A stretch of DNA of 64,000 nucleotides from positions 42,987,682 through 43,051,681 of the forward strand of contig NC_087066.1 of NCBI RefSeq assembly GCF_963678635.1, in the 5' to 3' direction. Position 1 is the stretch's first letter, and the number at the start of each line of letters is the position of its first letter. The translations under genes and the position numbers were made by a program. Shown in pieces: positions 34,970-47,100 of this stretch. This stretch comes from Symsagittifera roscoffensis (taxonomy: Eukaryota > Xenacoelomorpha > Acoela > Convolutidae). The notes beneath the pieces are model-generated. The model did not search any database. It had not been told where the DNA came from and saw nothing but the letters and a program-made list of their open reading frames with translations.

Positions 34970-37185
34970 GTGTATGTAACTACCATCTTTCCCGAAATCA
35001 ATTTGGCCATCATTCCCGGAGCATATGTGAAAAAACAGAAAATTTTGGATGTTGGGTGGCTGGAAATAACGAGAGGATAGTAAGAAGGTTCGGTGTCAGG
35101 ACAAAAGATACCATAACAAAAGCTTTCATGACAAAAGATACCGTGCCAAAAGATCCCTTTTACGAAAACCGCCCATACCATAAGATCCCATGCCAATTTA
35201 AAAGGTCCCCTGAGTTATGAACAAAAGTGGTGATCAAAGCTTGATCAGAAAAGAATCTGGACTTATGATATCTCAAAACAAGTTTTGCTATTAATGAACA
35301 ACGCAAATCTAAGATAAATCAATTCAAACTGGACTCACTTTTGGAATATTATATTGCCAGTTTTTTAAATTTAGTGTAAATATAGCGTTGAAATAGAACA
35401 ACTCAATTAAAAATGCATACACTCTGCATTCATTGAAACACTCTTTAACAAATCGAACGAATAGTCAAACATGAGTCCTCTATTTGGGTAACCTCACAAC
35501 ATTTTTTTTCATAGCTATGAATTTCAAATGAAACACGATCCAAAGACAGCAACACACTGGCTCTGCAGCAAATGGAGATCAAATAAAAGCCCAAAAAATC
35601 TAATCATTTTTAGAGCGATTTAGTCTCAAACTGCAACAAGCAGAGTCACAATCTCAACGCATGACGCTCAAAAGCTCGACTACTAGTTCAGCAAATGAAG
35701 GACACAGTTACAAGTCAAACAAATCCAGTAAGAAGCCAGTTAGTTTGCAATTGGTGCAAGACGACAAGGCAACCCAACTGCCTTTGCCCTCCCGTCAGCG
35801 ATAACGCGAACTCTAAACAGAAATAAACAAATGACATCGCTGCCCACTATTGCCACAGATGACCGTAATTTCAAAATAATGGACTGTTTTAAGCAGTTTT
35901 GTCTTTTTTGATAGCGGAAAAGCACATACATAACGCATATTGATTTTGGGCGATATTGAGACCCTCAATGCACTGAAATTGTACAACAGAACCTGGTTTG
36001 TAAACAGTGCTTTCACAATTTGCCCCAGTCAGTTTTACCAGCTCTTCGCTGTACAAACGCAAACTGATGGTTTTCTTTACTTTGCGTCTACGCTCTCCTT
36101 AGCAAAAAACGCTTATCAAACTATAACAGATTTCTAACAGCACTTAAATCGCTTTTCGGTGACTTAACACCTGAAACATATTTGATCAACTTGGAAATTG
36201 CGGGATTGAATGCCTTTGCGTCTCATTAACAAACTGACATAACGGGATGCTATTTTCATCTCTGTCAGAGGTTTAAGCGGAAAATATCCAAATTGGGCCT
36301 TAAAAAGATTTAGGAATCTAACAGCGAGCTAGTTTTTTAGCACTGAATACAGTTTCTGCTCCTAGTTTTGGGTCGGAGTCTAACATGGAAACAGTTTCCG
36401 ATCTAGTAATTGAGCAAATATGCAGTGTTGCAACCAAACTGGATATTTCATAAAACACTCTCAAAAAATTAGACGAGGTCTCGGCTTACTTCCAAAAATT
36501 GTATATTAAAGGACATTTAATTGGCCGAAAAATACTCTTTCTTATATTTTTACGGAATCACTATCAAAATGCTGTGTGTGGTCTATCCCGAACCTTTAAT
36601 GCAATTGAAGGGTGGCATCTAGGTGTAGCCGCTTTGCTTCAAAACAGCCATTCTTCAAAATATACGTTTGCTGAAAAAATGTAACTAGATTTTTATAATC
36701 TACAAATTTATTTTCTGAAGAAATCCAGCGGTATTATTATTTTATCCCGGAAAAGGTACCGTGAATTGAATGAAACTAGACAACTAGTTCAAACATAGAT
36801 TCTAACATAAAGCCTTATACCCGTTCACTTGTTCATTTAACCTATAAAAATTATTTAGTTATTGCTTAATTTCTCCTGAATATAAGTTAGTTGGATCAAT
36901 TTTTTATACACGTCTTCTAGCACCCTCCCGGACAACGGCACAACGCAATACTACGACTCGCATTCAAAAATGTTGTCTCTAGCCCTGAGCAATTGCCCCC
37001 ATTTATTGGATCTTAGGTTGGTGGTAGGGGCCTGTCGGCCCTTTGAGTGTTGCGTTAAAAAATTGACCAAAGTGATCAAAAATCAAAAAATGATTTTTTA
37101 TTGAAATAGAAAAAAATTGCAAGTAATTCGAAAGAAAATGATTTCAAAGCTTAAGAGAAAAGTAAAAAGTTAAAAGTAAAACAAA
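34970..37185. other. No gene recognised
   Basis: Apart from the minisatellite near 35,100, I see no repeat, RNA gene or exon that I can support. Confidence 0.55.
35095..35215. repeat. Short minisatellite of ACAAAAGATACC-type units
   Basis: About seven degenerate units such as GACAAAAGATACCATA, ATGACAAAAGATACCGTG and CCAAAAGATCCC in a row, period about 16-18 bp. Confidence 0.65.
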
Positions 37186-39615
37186 AACGATTTTTTTACT
37201 GGAGATTTTTTTGTGAAAATCACGCCCCCACAAGCCATATAAGGTATAAAGTCATCATTTTTGCTCCTCATATCAAAGCAACTGTGGCAATTAGGCTTGC
37301 TTCGACCAAATTAGAACAATTTCTACGACGGATTGAACCTCAGATTACGCTCTAATTAAGCGAAATTTATCGCGCGTTGTTAATTATCCCAAATAGGCAA
37401 AATGACAATTTTTAAACCCCATAACTTTAAGACAATTAATCGCAAGTGAAAGTTATTTTTATATTTAAAGTCAGGGCAACAATACTTTTTGAATAAAATT
37501 TTAAAAATCTGTCAAAATTTACTAAGTAAAAAGTCGAATTTGTCTGAAGAAAAAAAACCAACCCGAGTAAAATATTCCGTTACTTTCGTTGCAAAAGTCG
37601 GAACAATAACAAAATTATTTTGCTTTTTGGGCGTTTTAATGTAGACAAAGTACGGTCATGAAAAATTAACGTAAGAAATTATAGTTATATTTATTTATGT
37701 TTCCTAAATTAGTGTTATCATTTAAAAGGCACCAAATCGGAATCATAATTTATACAGTTTGATTTATACAGGGTTAGATTTACAAAGATGAGATGCCATT
37801 CACGACTAGCCAATCTGGAGTCAAGCAGCTCAGCTTCAGAGCCAATGGTTTCAGTTTTTATGTTCGATAATTGAGTTTTTTTTCTCTGTAATCAAAGTTT
37901 CATAGCTGAACTTGCTTCTCATCTAGATTTTTTTGCTTAATTAAAATGAAAAAAAAAAACGTTCGTATCAGGTCGAAACGTTGTTGTTCCCACTGCCTTT
38001 AAGGGTCTATGGAGCACAGAAAAAACATGAAAAAAATAAAAGTAATAAAAAACGATTTTTTACTGGAGAATTTTTTGTGAAAATCACGCCCGCACAAGCC
38101 ATATAAGGTATAAAGTCATCAGTTTTGCTCCTCATATCAAAGCAACTGTGGCAATTAGGCTTGCTTCGACCAATTTAGAACGATTTCTACGACGGATTGA
38201 ATCTCAGATTACGCTCTAATTGCGCAAAATATATCGCGCGTTGTTAATTATCCCAAAAAGGCAAAATGACAATTTATAAACCCCATAACTTTAAGGCAAT
38301 TAATTGCAAGTGAAAATTATTTTTTTTACATGTAAAGTCAGGGCAACAATACTTTTTGAATAAATTTTTAAAAATCTGTCAAATCTTACTAAGTGAAAAG
38401 TCGAATTTGTCTGAAGAAAAAAAACCAACCCGAGTAAAATATTCCGTTACTTTCGTTGCAAAAGTCGGAACAATAACAAAATTCTTTTGCTTTTTGGGCG
38501 TTTTAATGTAGCCAAAGTACGGTCATGAAAAATTAACGTAAGAAATTATAGTTATAATTATTTATGTTTCTTAAATTAGTGTTATCATTTAAAAGGCACC
38601 AAATCGGAATCATAATTTATACAGTTTGATTTATACAGGGTTAGATTTACAAAGATGAGATGCCATTCATGACTAGCCAATCTGGAGTCAAGCAGCTCAG
38701 CTTCAGAGCCAATGGTTTTAGTTTTTATGTCTCGATAATTGAGTTTTTTTTCTCTTTAATCAAAGTTTCATAGCTAAACTTGCTTCTCATCTAGATTTTT
38801 TTTGCTTAATTAAAATGAAAAAAAAACTTTCGTATCAGGTCGAAATGCTGTTGTTCCCACTGCCTTTAAGGGTCTATGGAGCACAGTAAAAACATGAAAA
38901 AAATAAAAGTAATAAAAAACGATTTTTTTACTGGAGAATTTTTTGTGAAAATCACACCCCCACAAGCCATATAAGGTATAAAGTCATCAGTTTTGCTCCT
39001 CATATCAAAGCAACTGTGGCAATTAGGCTTGCTTCGACCAATTTAGAACGATATCTACGACGGATTGAATCTCAGATTACGCTCTAATTGCGCGAAATAT
39101 ATCGCGCGTTGTTAATTATCCCAAAAAGGCAAAATGACAATTTTTAAACCCCATAACTTTAAGACAATTAATTACAAGTGAAAATTATTTTTTTTACATG
39201 TAAAGTCAGGGCAACAATACTTTTTGATTAAAATTTTAAAATTCTGTCAAAATTTACTAAGTGAAAAGTCGAATTTGTCTGAAGAAAAAAAACCAACCCG
39301 AGTAAAATATTCCGTTACTTTCATTGCAAAAGTCGGAACAATAGCAAAATTCTTTTGCTTTTTGGGCCTTTTAATGTAGCCAAAGTACGGTCATGAAAAA
39401 TTAACGTAAGATATTATAGTTATATTTATTTATGTTTCTTAAATTAGTGTTATCATTTAAAAGGCACCAAATCGGAATCATGATTTATACAGTTTTATTT
39501 ATACAGGGTTAGATTTACAAATATGAGATGCCAATCACGACTCTAGCCAATCTGGAGTCAAGCAGCTCAGCTTCAGAGCCAATGGTTTCAGTTTTTATGT
39601 CTCGATAATTGAGTT
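37186..39615. repeat. Tandem array, about 2.8 copies of an 865-bp unit
   Basis: Homologous points (CACGCCCCCACAAGCC and variants) fall at 37221, 38085 and 38953, giving periods of 864 and 868 bp. Copies are near-identical, with scattered substitutions and small A/T-run indels. The third copy is cut off at about 39,610, some 130 bp before the bHLH stop codon. I see no ORF of note and no terminal inverted repeat in the unit. Confidence 0.95.
39494..39499 (-). promoter_or_regulatory. Candidate polyadenylation signal AATAAA for the bHLH gene
   Basis: TTTATT on the plus strand, so AATAAA on the gene strand, about 250 bases past the stop. It lies in the third copy of the 865-bp tandem repeat. A second AATAAA is at 39425-39430. 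Transcript data would be needed to know which is used. Confidence 0.35.
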
Positions 39616-39744
39616 TTTTTTGTCGAACTAAAACTAAATGTTTGCTTTTTTTGGTTGCGAGTTTTTTGTTGATCAATTCTGCTGAAGCTTTTTTGTGGGC
39701 AGTATAATTTTCTGTTGGCCTCTTGATTTGTCAAATGAGTCTTC

Positions 39745-39963
39745 TCAGAGCATATTGTGGGGTTGTGAGTTGGTGAGCACAATCTGTTCTGCCTGGATAT
39801 TAGTCATATTTGCGGCTGAAGTGTTGGTTACCGCCCAGTACTCCCCGTTTAGATGGGCGTGTTCTACAGTTGCCATGAGTGATGGGTGGGTGGAAGGGTG
39901 TTGGCTGTGGTGGTATCTTCCTGATGCTAGAAGGTGGTGGGGGTGGGGCTGATATGTCATAAA
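39745..39963 (-). CDS. bHLH gene exon 3 (His-rich C-terminus, stop)
   Basis: 219 bp including TGA, 72 residues. The likely acceptor is CTCTTTGTTTTAG|TTTATG, after a good pyrimidine tract. A second in-frame AG nine... twelve bases further in (ATATCAG|CCCCAC) would remove four residues. The exon is rich in His, Pro and Ser at first, then ends in a Asn/Thr/Gln-rich tail with no classical achaete-scute C-terminal motif. The 391-bp intron before it is phase 0. The exon is supported by its open frame, splice site and composition; I did not recognise the tail itself. Confidence 0.7.
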   Translation of the reverse strand, partial: FMTYQPHPHHLLASGRYHHSQHPSTHPSLMATVEHAHLNGEYWAVTNTSAANMTNIQAEQIVLTNSQPHNML

Positions 39964-42628
39964 CTAAAACAAAGAGAAGAAACTTAAAACTGAAGAAACA
40001 CTAACAAAATAAAGGAAAGGATGAAACAACTCAAAAATAATCATTATGTATCCGTTATGAGTTTGAATACCGATTTGGTAAGTGACTGATATGCGAGGTC
40101 AAACACGAATAATAATGAATGTTTGTATTTAAATCGGGGGGAAAAATTAAACCCGGTTTGCGATTCTTATGGAAGAAGTGGTTTTAATTATCCCACACTC
40201 TTCTAAGAATGAAAATGTCCAATTTTTTCTGCATTTCCGTAAACCAATTTTTTTCCGAGAGAACATTGAGCAATTTACAAGAAAATTATCGACTGCGAAA
40301 TCAAATTATTCTTTCTAATTATTCTGATAATTAATTATAAAATTAGAGCCTTACCGAGTGTGTAGGTTGAATTAGTCCTGCAGCTGCGGCTGCCGCGGCT
40401 GGGTGGGGGAATGCCATAGCCCATTGCTTTTGAGAAGCATTCATCACGCCAGAAGCGTCTGAGCATGTCAAGGCAGATCTTCCGTCGCCCCCTAGCGGAT
40501 GATGATTGTGAAACTCAACGAGGGCGCCTTTAGATTGCAGTTCCTTTTCATGATCTGTGAGCATGTTTTGAAGTTGTAATATGTAGTTGATAGCCAGTCG
40601 AAGTGTCTTCACCTGAAGAAATAATCTTATCTTCAGCCACTTTCTTTTTTTTTGTAAAACTGCAATTGCTAAATCAGTTCGTGAAAAAAGTGAAGAAAAA
40701 ATTGATTAGCCAGTTCGCCAGAACAGATTTTTGATTTTAGCCGATTTCCATAAAAAAAAGCAGGAAATACAACAAAGGGAGAATTAGCTAATTGTTCACG
40801 CTCTATAGTGATCGATGTTCTTAAGGAAAGGAAGTGCCCTAATACGTTATTTGAAAAATCATAATCCTTCCGATGTATATCAGTGCTAATTTCTGTACGC
40901 CCCGCAAAGTCAAGTACCTTTTAATCTTAATTGAAAGGGGAGACATTTTTATTAGATAAAACAACAGATTATTAGCTAGACTAACAAACGTACGATAAGT
41001 TGAAATGAAAGATACAAATTAGCTTATTGATTTCACGATGAATTGAAAAAAGCCTTGATTTTTGCTTTTAAAAGGTCTGATCTTGAAAGGAAAACAGTTT
41101 TTCTAGGCTAAACATAAAAGGTTGTAAATATAATTGATAATTTGGTAGATTTTTTTCGCGCTTATCTTGGCAGTTTTGCTGAAATAAAATTAGCCCGCCT
41201 TTAGAGTCCATCTATTTTTTCAAGATTATAAATAAATATTTAACTTCAAATACTTTTTTTGTGCCCTTGAAAAACAATTACTTCAGTTTTTTGCTTACTC
41301 GATCAATGTTTTATTTTTTGATGAGTCCGGCATCCATCCATGAACACAATTTTTATATTTCAACCGAAAACATATCCAACCCAAAAGTTTTTGTATCGAT
41401 TTTCAAAAAAACTTTCCTGATGTTTCCGAGGAGCTCGAAAAACTGATAAGGAGAAAAAGAATGACCTAAAACATAGCCATAATTTTTAAAGTATTATCAA
41501 AACCTACCTTACTCTAGCCGTCAATCAAAACTCGGCAATTTGAAAATTATGTTAAAAGAAATATTTTTGTCTCTGGGATATTTTGACGCAATATTTTTGT
41601 CTCTGGGATATTTTGACGCAATTCGATAGGAATTTCCACCGAGTTTGCGTCCATCAATCCCCCCCCCTGCTGTTTGATATCATTGATGTTACTCAAATAT
41701 CATATTGGGAAAAAAAGTTTCTTTACAATTCATGGGTTACTATAGACGCCACCCAATCTGTATAGCCATGTGCTTGCCACGAAAATATATTTCATTATAA
41801 AACACTAAAACAGAAGTGGATCTAGGATTTTTTCAGTTGGGAATCTTCAAAAACCAGTTTAAAATATTTTGTTTGTTTATCTACCATTTTCAGTTCGACA
41901 TGATTTTTCGAGCTCTCATATGAGATAGTTCTTTAAATGTTTCAGAATTTGCTCTTTTCATAGTCTACAAGCCATAAATGCACACAGTTTTGAATACGTG
42001 TACCTTTTTTTAATCAATCCCCCCCTCCGTTGACCAAGTTAGCATCTTAGTAACTTCCACCACAGCATTTAGATCGGATTAAATTTGCTAAAGTGCTGCT
42101 GCATGTAAAGTTCTCCATTCTGATTGGCTGAAAAACTCCAACTTATAACCAAGTTAACATCCCCGCCAAGCAGTTTGGGGGAGGATGTAAACTTGGTCCC
42201 AATTGTAATCTATATATTTTTACCTTGGATAGCTTCTTGTGTTTGGGTTCGGTTGGAATCTGCCTCCTGAGAAGTGAGAACCCCTCGTTCACCATTTGAA
42301 CTCGTCTTCTCTCTCTGGCATTCCTCCTGGCCACCAAGTGGGGTTCCTTCCTGCCCCCCACCGAGTTTGCGTCGTCCCCGTCTCCATACCCCCCGTCAAG
42401 CACATCATCCAGAAAATCTCCTTCGTCGTCCATCAAGTCGTCGTTCTCGTTGCCTCGCAAATCCGAAGCCTCGGAAAATTCCGACAGCTTTCGCGACTTT
42501 TTGGGAATGTCCGAAGTCGTGTTAACATGTGCTCGTTTCATGTTGAGGAACATTTCGTGTATGTTGGTTAAATCGGGTGAAAGGGATTCGGATTTTACTT
42601 TCATGCTTTTGTCCTTCAAGTACTCCAT
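39745..42628 (-). CDS. bHLH transcription factor, achaete-scute-like; three exons (42628-42224, 40612-40355, 39963-39745)
   Basis: The spliced product is 293 residues: 135 + 86 + 72. The N-terminal part has a KKSRK basic patch (about residues 43-47) and an acidic stretch rich in D, E and G (about 63-86). The bHLH follows at about 99-154. Its basic region reads RRNARERRRV, with the E-box-contacting Glu and Arg kept; helix 1 has VNEGF, the loop is short, and helix 2 begins KKLSKVKTLR. After the domain come a run of seven Ala (about 207-213) and a His-rich tail. RRNARER, a short loop and LSKV-TLR-A--YI match the achaete-scute family; VNEG with a short loop resembles ASCL3-5 rather than ASCL1. 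Such factors bind E-boxes as heterodimers with E proteins and act in neural or epithelial fate choice. Both introns are phase 0 with canonical sites. I chose the ATG at 42628 (context AATATGG): an in-frame TAA lies just upstream at 42641-42643, and the intervening codons contain no ATG. The family is well supported; the exact subfamily is not. Confidence 0.85.
40355..40612 (-). CDS. bHLH gene exon 2 (rest of helix 2, Gly/Ser linker, Ala run)
   Basis: 258 bp, 86 codons. The acceptor is TTCTTCAG|GTGAAG and the donor is TCG|GTAAGG. It opens with VKTLRLAINYI, which continues helix 2 in frame from exon 1 across a 1,611-bp phase-0 intron. It also encodes an HNHH patch and a run of seven Ala. Confidence 0.85.
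41561..41620. repeat. Perfect 30-bp tandem duplication in bHLH intron 1
   Basis: Identical copies at 41561-41590 and 41591-41620, beginning ATATTTTTGTCTCTGGG. Confidence 0.95.
41812..42045 (+). mobile_element. hAT-like MITE, old remnant in bHLH intron 1
   Basis: GTGGATCTAGGATTTTTTCA resembles the MITE left end; internal GACATGATTTTTCGAGCTCT matches the interior. The right end is not clear. Confidence 0.35.
42224..42628 (-). CDS. bHLH gene exon 1 (N-terminus, basic region, helix 1, loop, start of helix 2)
   Basis: 405 bp, 135 codons. It ends after codons for KKLSK. The donor on the minus strand reads AAG|GTAAAA, with GT at 42223-42222. Reading through the donor gives an unrelated tail and a stop, which fits intron. 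The exon is much more GC- and CpG-rich than the DNA around it. Confidence 0.85.
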
Positions 42629-43104
42629 ATTGGTGGTCAATTATAATTTTTATCAGAAACCTGAAGGTTTTCGATAGGAAGTCTTATAATTTTTGTTCGA
42701 AAGTTGAAGAATAAAAAACAGAAAAGAGAAGTTTGAAGAATTTGAAAGGGCTTAACCTGCTGTTTTTAGTGTTGATTTAACTTAGAAATGATTTTTCTCG
42801 CCTGTTGTTTTTGTTGTTGTTTTTAACTTTTTCTTTCCTGAAGGTGATGATTAGCTATTATGAAGACACATTATCAGAGCAATCCTTGAAAGAAAACAAC
42901 AGCTATTTTTTTTTCAAAATCCTGCTCTCTGATTGGTCGAATTGATCCTCCAATAAAGTCTGCTGATAACGCTGTGAATTTCTTACGGATAAATACAAAC
43001 AGCAAAGCATAGTGAAGCCGGATTGAATACAGACAATATCTATTTATAATATAATGAATGATTAGTTGCGATCGATCAATGAACGCCTGAAAGGTAGACA
43101 CTTT

Positions 43105-43380
43105 AGGGGTGAATCTTTGATTTTATCGGAGGGGGACTCAAAACAAGATCAACATTTTAGACGTGTTTTTTTTTCAGGTCGACCGAAACTTTTATGAAAG
43201 AAAGTTTGAAAATTTCAGCGAAAATTGTCATTTTTTGAGCAATTTTGACTAGAAAATTGCGTTTTTGCAGCGCGCGCTTCTCAATTTTAGTATAGACTGG
43301 CGGTTTCTAGACCAAAAAAAGATGTCGCAAAAACGCCGAATGGGCCCTTTGGATAATCAGGGGGTTGAATTCCTATGCTG
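43105..43380 (+). mobile_element. hAT-like MITE, old remnant
   Basis: AGGGGTGAATCTTTGATTTT at the left, the GTCGACCGAAACTTTTATG and AAAATTGCGTTTTT blocks inside, and GGGCCCTTTGGATAATCAGG near the right follow the order of intact copies. No usable ends. Confidence 0.45.
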
Positions 43381-44074
43381 AATCGGATCAAATTCAAGCC
43401 TGGTTGACAACAGAAAGTTCGAAAATAAAAACCACACAATTTTTAATGATCAGCCACGGTCCTAATTAATTCAATTCTGTGCATGCTGAAACTCCAATTC
43501 CATTTTGTCAATCATCTCAAAGCATTGTTTGGCATAATTTACTTCCACTTTACCTGTTGGGCAGAAAATTGTCAAACCAAATAACAGAGTTAGAGCTTTC
43601 CATTAAAATGTATCATAAATATCTTGATTTTTTTTTCGAAAATCTGTACACCATTCGGAAAATTTGGTATCTGGACATCAGTTCATGTATAATTAGGTGC
43701 TTTTTTTTCGTTTGTCCTTTTTTAAACAATTGGTTTTCGGCAATTTTTTTGTTTTGTTTTTCTTTTTGGCTGAACAATACTCCGTTTTTTGGACATGATG
43801 GCCCAAAACACTGAACTTTAAGAAATAATGAGTCGACTCGTTAGCAAGTTTTTTTCTGCAGCGAAGAGTTTAAATCAAAATAACGAAAATACAATAAACA
43901 TTTTTTTTTTCAAATCAAAAATCCTCTAAAACGTGGAATTTTTTGAGTCTTTTAAAATGCTCGTTAAAGCTCGACACAATTTTTCTGTGCTGTAACTAAC
44001 TATTAAGTTAAGTTTTAAAAACTTAAGAATTGCTTTCATCTTGATTTGCTATTTTTCCTTGGGCAATATTGCCT

Positions 44075-44175
44075 CCACTCTAAAGCAACGAGCACTGGTC
44101 ACGGTGGGCCTTGAACCATTGACCTCTGGACTGAGAGGCCGCGACTTGGCGACTTCGCCGCCGCTTCTCTTTACA
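44075..44175 (-). mobile_element. tRNA-derived SINE-like head
   Basis: The minus strand has a perfect Pol III B box, GGTTCAAGGCC (44117-44107), and an A-box-like TCGCCAAGTCG about 35 bases before it, with an anticodon-arm-like CCTCT...AGAGG between. The region is GC-rich in AT-rich DNA. Plus-strand translation gives VTVGLEPLTSGLRGRDLA, the kind of peptide seen when such SINE heads are translated. The body and tail limits are unclear. Confidence 0.55.
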
Positions 44176-47100
44176 CTCTTCCTATTGGTTCCTGCTTTTT
44201 TCTCCAACTCAATTATAAGCAAAAACAGCTTCTTAGCTAATTATTGTTATTGTGCAGAGATAAATTTAAAATAACTAAAAACCCCTCTGGAAATTAAGTT
44301 TCACTTGAAATACTTTGGTCAAAATATTTTGATAGTCTAGAACTTTTGAGAAATTAACAAGCAGGGGTGAGGCATAGCTCAACTTATTTATCCAGACACC
44401 CAAAATATTTCTGGGTAATTTTTGGAGAGGGTTAATAATGACTTGTTCACAAATTCATTCATCACCAGTCAAGTGGAAATTTCTTTTATTTTGCGGAAGT
44501 GAAAATTACCCAGCATTTTTATTCTTACTATTTTACCGTTTCCATTTCGTTACGCAGTGTCCTCACAAATCTTACCCCGGATATAAAAATAAATCACAAA
44601 ACGAATTGTTTTCTTTACTGAACTGAAAACTGAAAATTGCAATTTTTACACGATTGTAAGTGCCTACTATTTAGTCAATTGAATTTTAGCTATCTGTATT
44701 TTTTTGCATAAAACGCGTTAGTTAAGGTATGAATAATAGATAGTGGTGAAAATTGTTTGAAAAACAAAGTTAATCACGCAGCGGAAACATGCCAGGTGGA
44801 ATAAGGGGAAGCTCCTCTCTGATTTTTGATTGACGAATCAATATTCAATGCGAGCTGGTAGAAATTTACTATTAATTCAGCTCAAAATTTATGGTTTAAT
44901 TGCATTTTTTATTGCATGCAGATAAAAAACTGAACAATTATTCGGTTAGAAATGTCAGACAGAATGTCTTGAATTGCATGCGTGAAGAGGATTTTTTAAC
45001 CTTTGAAACAATTATGTATATTGAGGAATCCTAACATCATCTTAAAAGCATGACTTTCAACGATTCATTGTAGAATTCTTTTCATACAAGATGAAAGAAT
45101 CAAGATTTTTATGTTAATCAGCAGAAAATTATTTTTTTGGTTTTGATCATCAACGACTGATTTTTAGACAATTTTATGAGTGCTGTCTATTCAAAAATTA
45201 AGCTTTTTTTGACACCAACTGGATGATTTGTAACGCAAAATTGTTGATTTAAAAAATCAGCACAGCCACATTGAACGAAGTTTTTGGTCCTAAAAAATTT
45301 AAAAACAACAACAAATTACAGGTTTTTAAACCTTTTTGTCATTAGGTATACTCTCTTACTTTGTTAAAATGTGAAAATATTACTTCATGGTCATGGTTAA
45401 TAGTGGCAAAAACTCTTATTTTTGCAAAATCTGTCTATTCACACGCCGTTGTTGAGGCTTAGAGTAAGAAAATAATCAATTTTCAATCATTTTTAGATGC
45501 GAAATCAGTTCTTCATCAAACCATTTACAAGCAACGTTATATTTTTTTTACATACAACGAACTTCACCCAGAACTATTTTTTTTGTCGTTTTGAATGCGT
45601 AGATCAATGAAACAAACGATGTTGAATGCAACAGATGAAATCATTTGAAAAGAAAAAGAATTCAGCTCTTTAGTTGAGGTAAAATATTTTCTTATGAAAC
45701 TGTGCGACACTCCAATCATTGTTCTGAATAATGATGAATGACGAATTAATTAGAAATTTTAAATTCGTCCGAACAAATTCAGTCGAAATGAAAAATTGAT
45801 TCATTTTTTAAAAATATTTACATTTGGTTTTGCTCAAGTTGCTCGTTTCTAAATGGCTGAAAAAAACCAGTAGCCAGGTTATGATCTCTAAACTAGATTG
45901 AGAGGGAGGTTGTTTACTAGGTCCGGGTGTTTGAAGTAAATTGGGTGGAAAATTTCGAAATCTTCAAAAAACTTAGTACAAAAACGTTGCAATTTTTTTT
46001 AAAAAAATCTTCCCGCTAAACTCAATGTTAAGTACAAAGTGATACAATTTGCATCAATTACTACATTAGTTGGATCAATAAGCGTGCCTCAACTCAGCTT
46101 GTAAAAACTTCTGAGCTGTTTGATTTCGCCGTATTAGCTACGCGCCTAGGATAAATTGGAAGCTTCAAGTCTTTTTTTTAGTTCCAAGTGGTAGAAATTG
46201 TCCCAAATGACGACTTCAGGTTTTTATTAAACGTTCTTAAAATAAAGCTCAAAAATCAGATTTTTGACGTAATTTAAAAAACAAAATTTCAAAGGTTGTA
46301 AAAGTTTTTGGAAAAGCTGAATTTTTTGGTGTTTTCGAAGAAAAGTAAAATTGATTGACATGAAACAGGCGAGAAAAACTCAAAACTCACACTCCTAAAA
46401 TGAACCCGCCCTTAACATTTTCTTTAGGAAAAACTCATTTCATGCTTTTTTGACTAGATTGAAGAAAGTAAACCGGAACTGTATTTTTCTATTTTTTTCA
46501 CTTTGAAGGAATTTTCACTTTTATTTTTTTATTTATAAACCATCGCATGGCATGTGTTTTAATTCAATTTTTGCTATTTTGTCTTAATTTTCAACACATT
46601 GCTTATCCAAAATCAGATTGAGTCATTTTATTTTTCACACAAGTTCAGTTTTTGAATTGATATATTTTTTAAATAGCTTGTTCGGATTTTGGTCAAGTTT
46701 CATTTTGGTAGTGACAAGAAAAACTGCAAAAAAGCTATATTCTGTTTTTCAGAATGTTTTGTAGCGGAGAAGAACAGCAAATTAAAGCGTCGGCAAAGAA
46801 ACAAAAATTGTTTAATTTTTTTGCGAGTGAGATATTACAAATTAGCGTCTCTACTGTACCAAAACAACTCATGACGTTTTGAAAGCTGATTTTTGAATTT
46901 GTTTTTCAAAAAAACGTACATTTTCGTTATTCATTGAAAAAACATGACTCTTTGATACCAAGAAAACTTTATTTAGTTATCATTTAGAAAAGTGGAATCA
47001 GTTTAGGTTCCACCAGTAACCCAAATTTTTTCTTTTAAAGAACTTTTGGTGTAAATGTTTGCTAAATGCGCTTCTTGAAAAAATTCCATTTATTAAACCG

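Noticed and set aside
42631-42640. A start codon for the bHLH gene at 42640
   Set aside because: The codon there is TTG directly after an in-frame TAA; the first ATG is at 42628.
44041-44274. 77-codon ORF over the SINE-like head
   Set aside because: The peptide is what a translated tRNA-derived SINE looks like, so I treat it as SINE and not as a protein.
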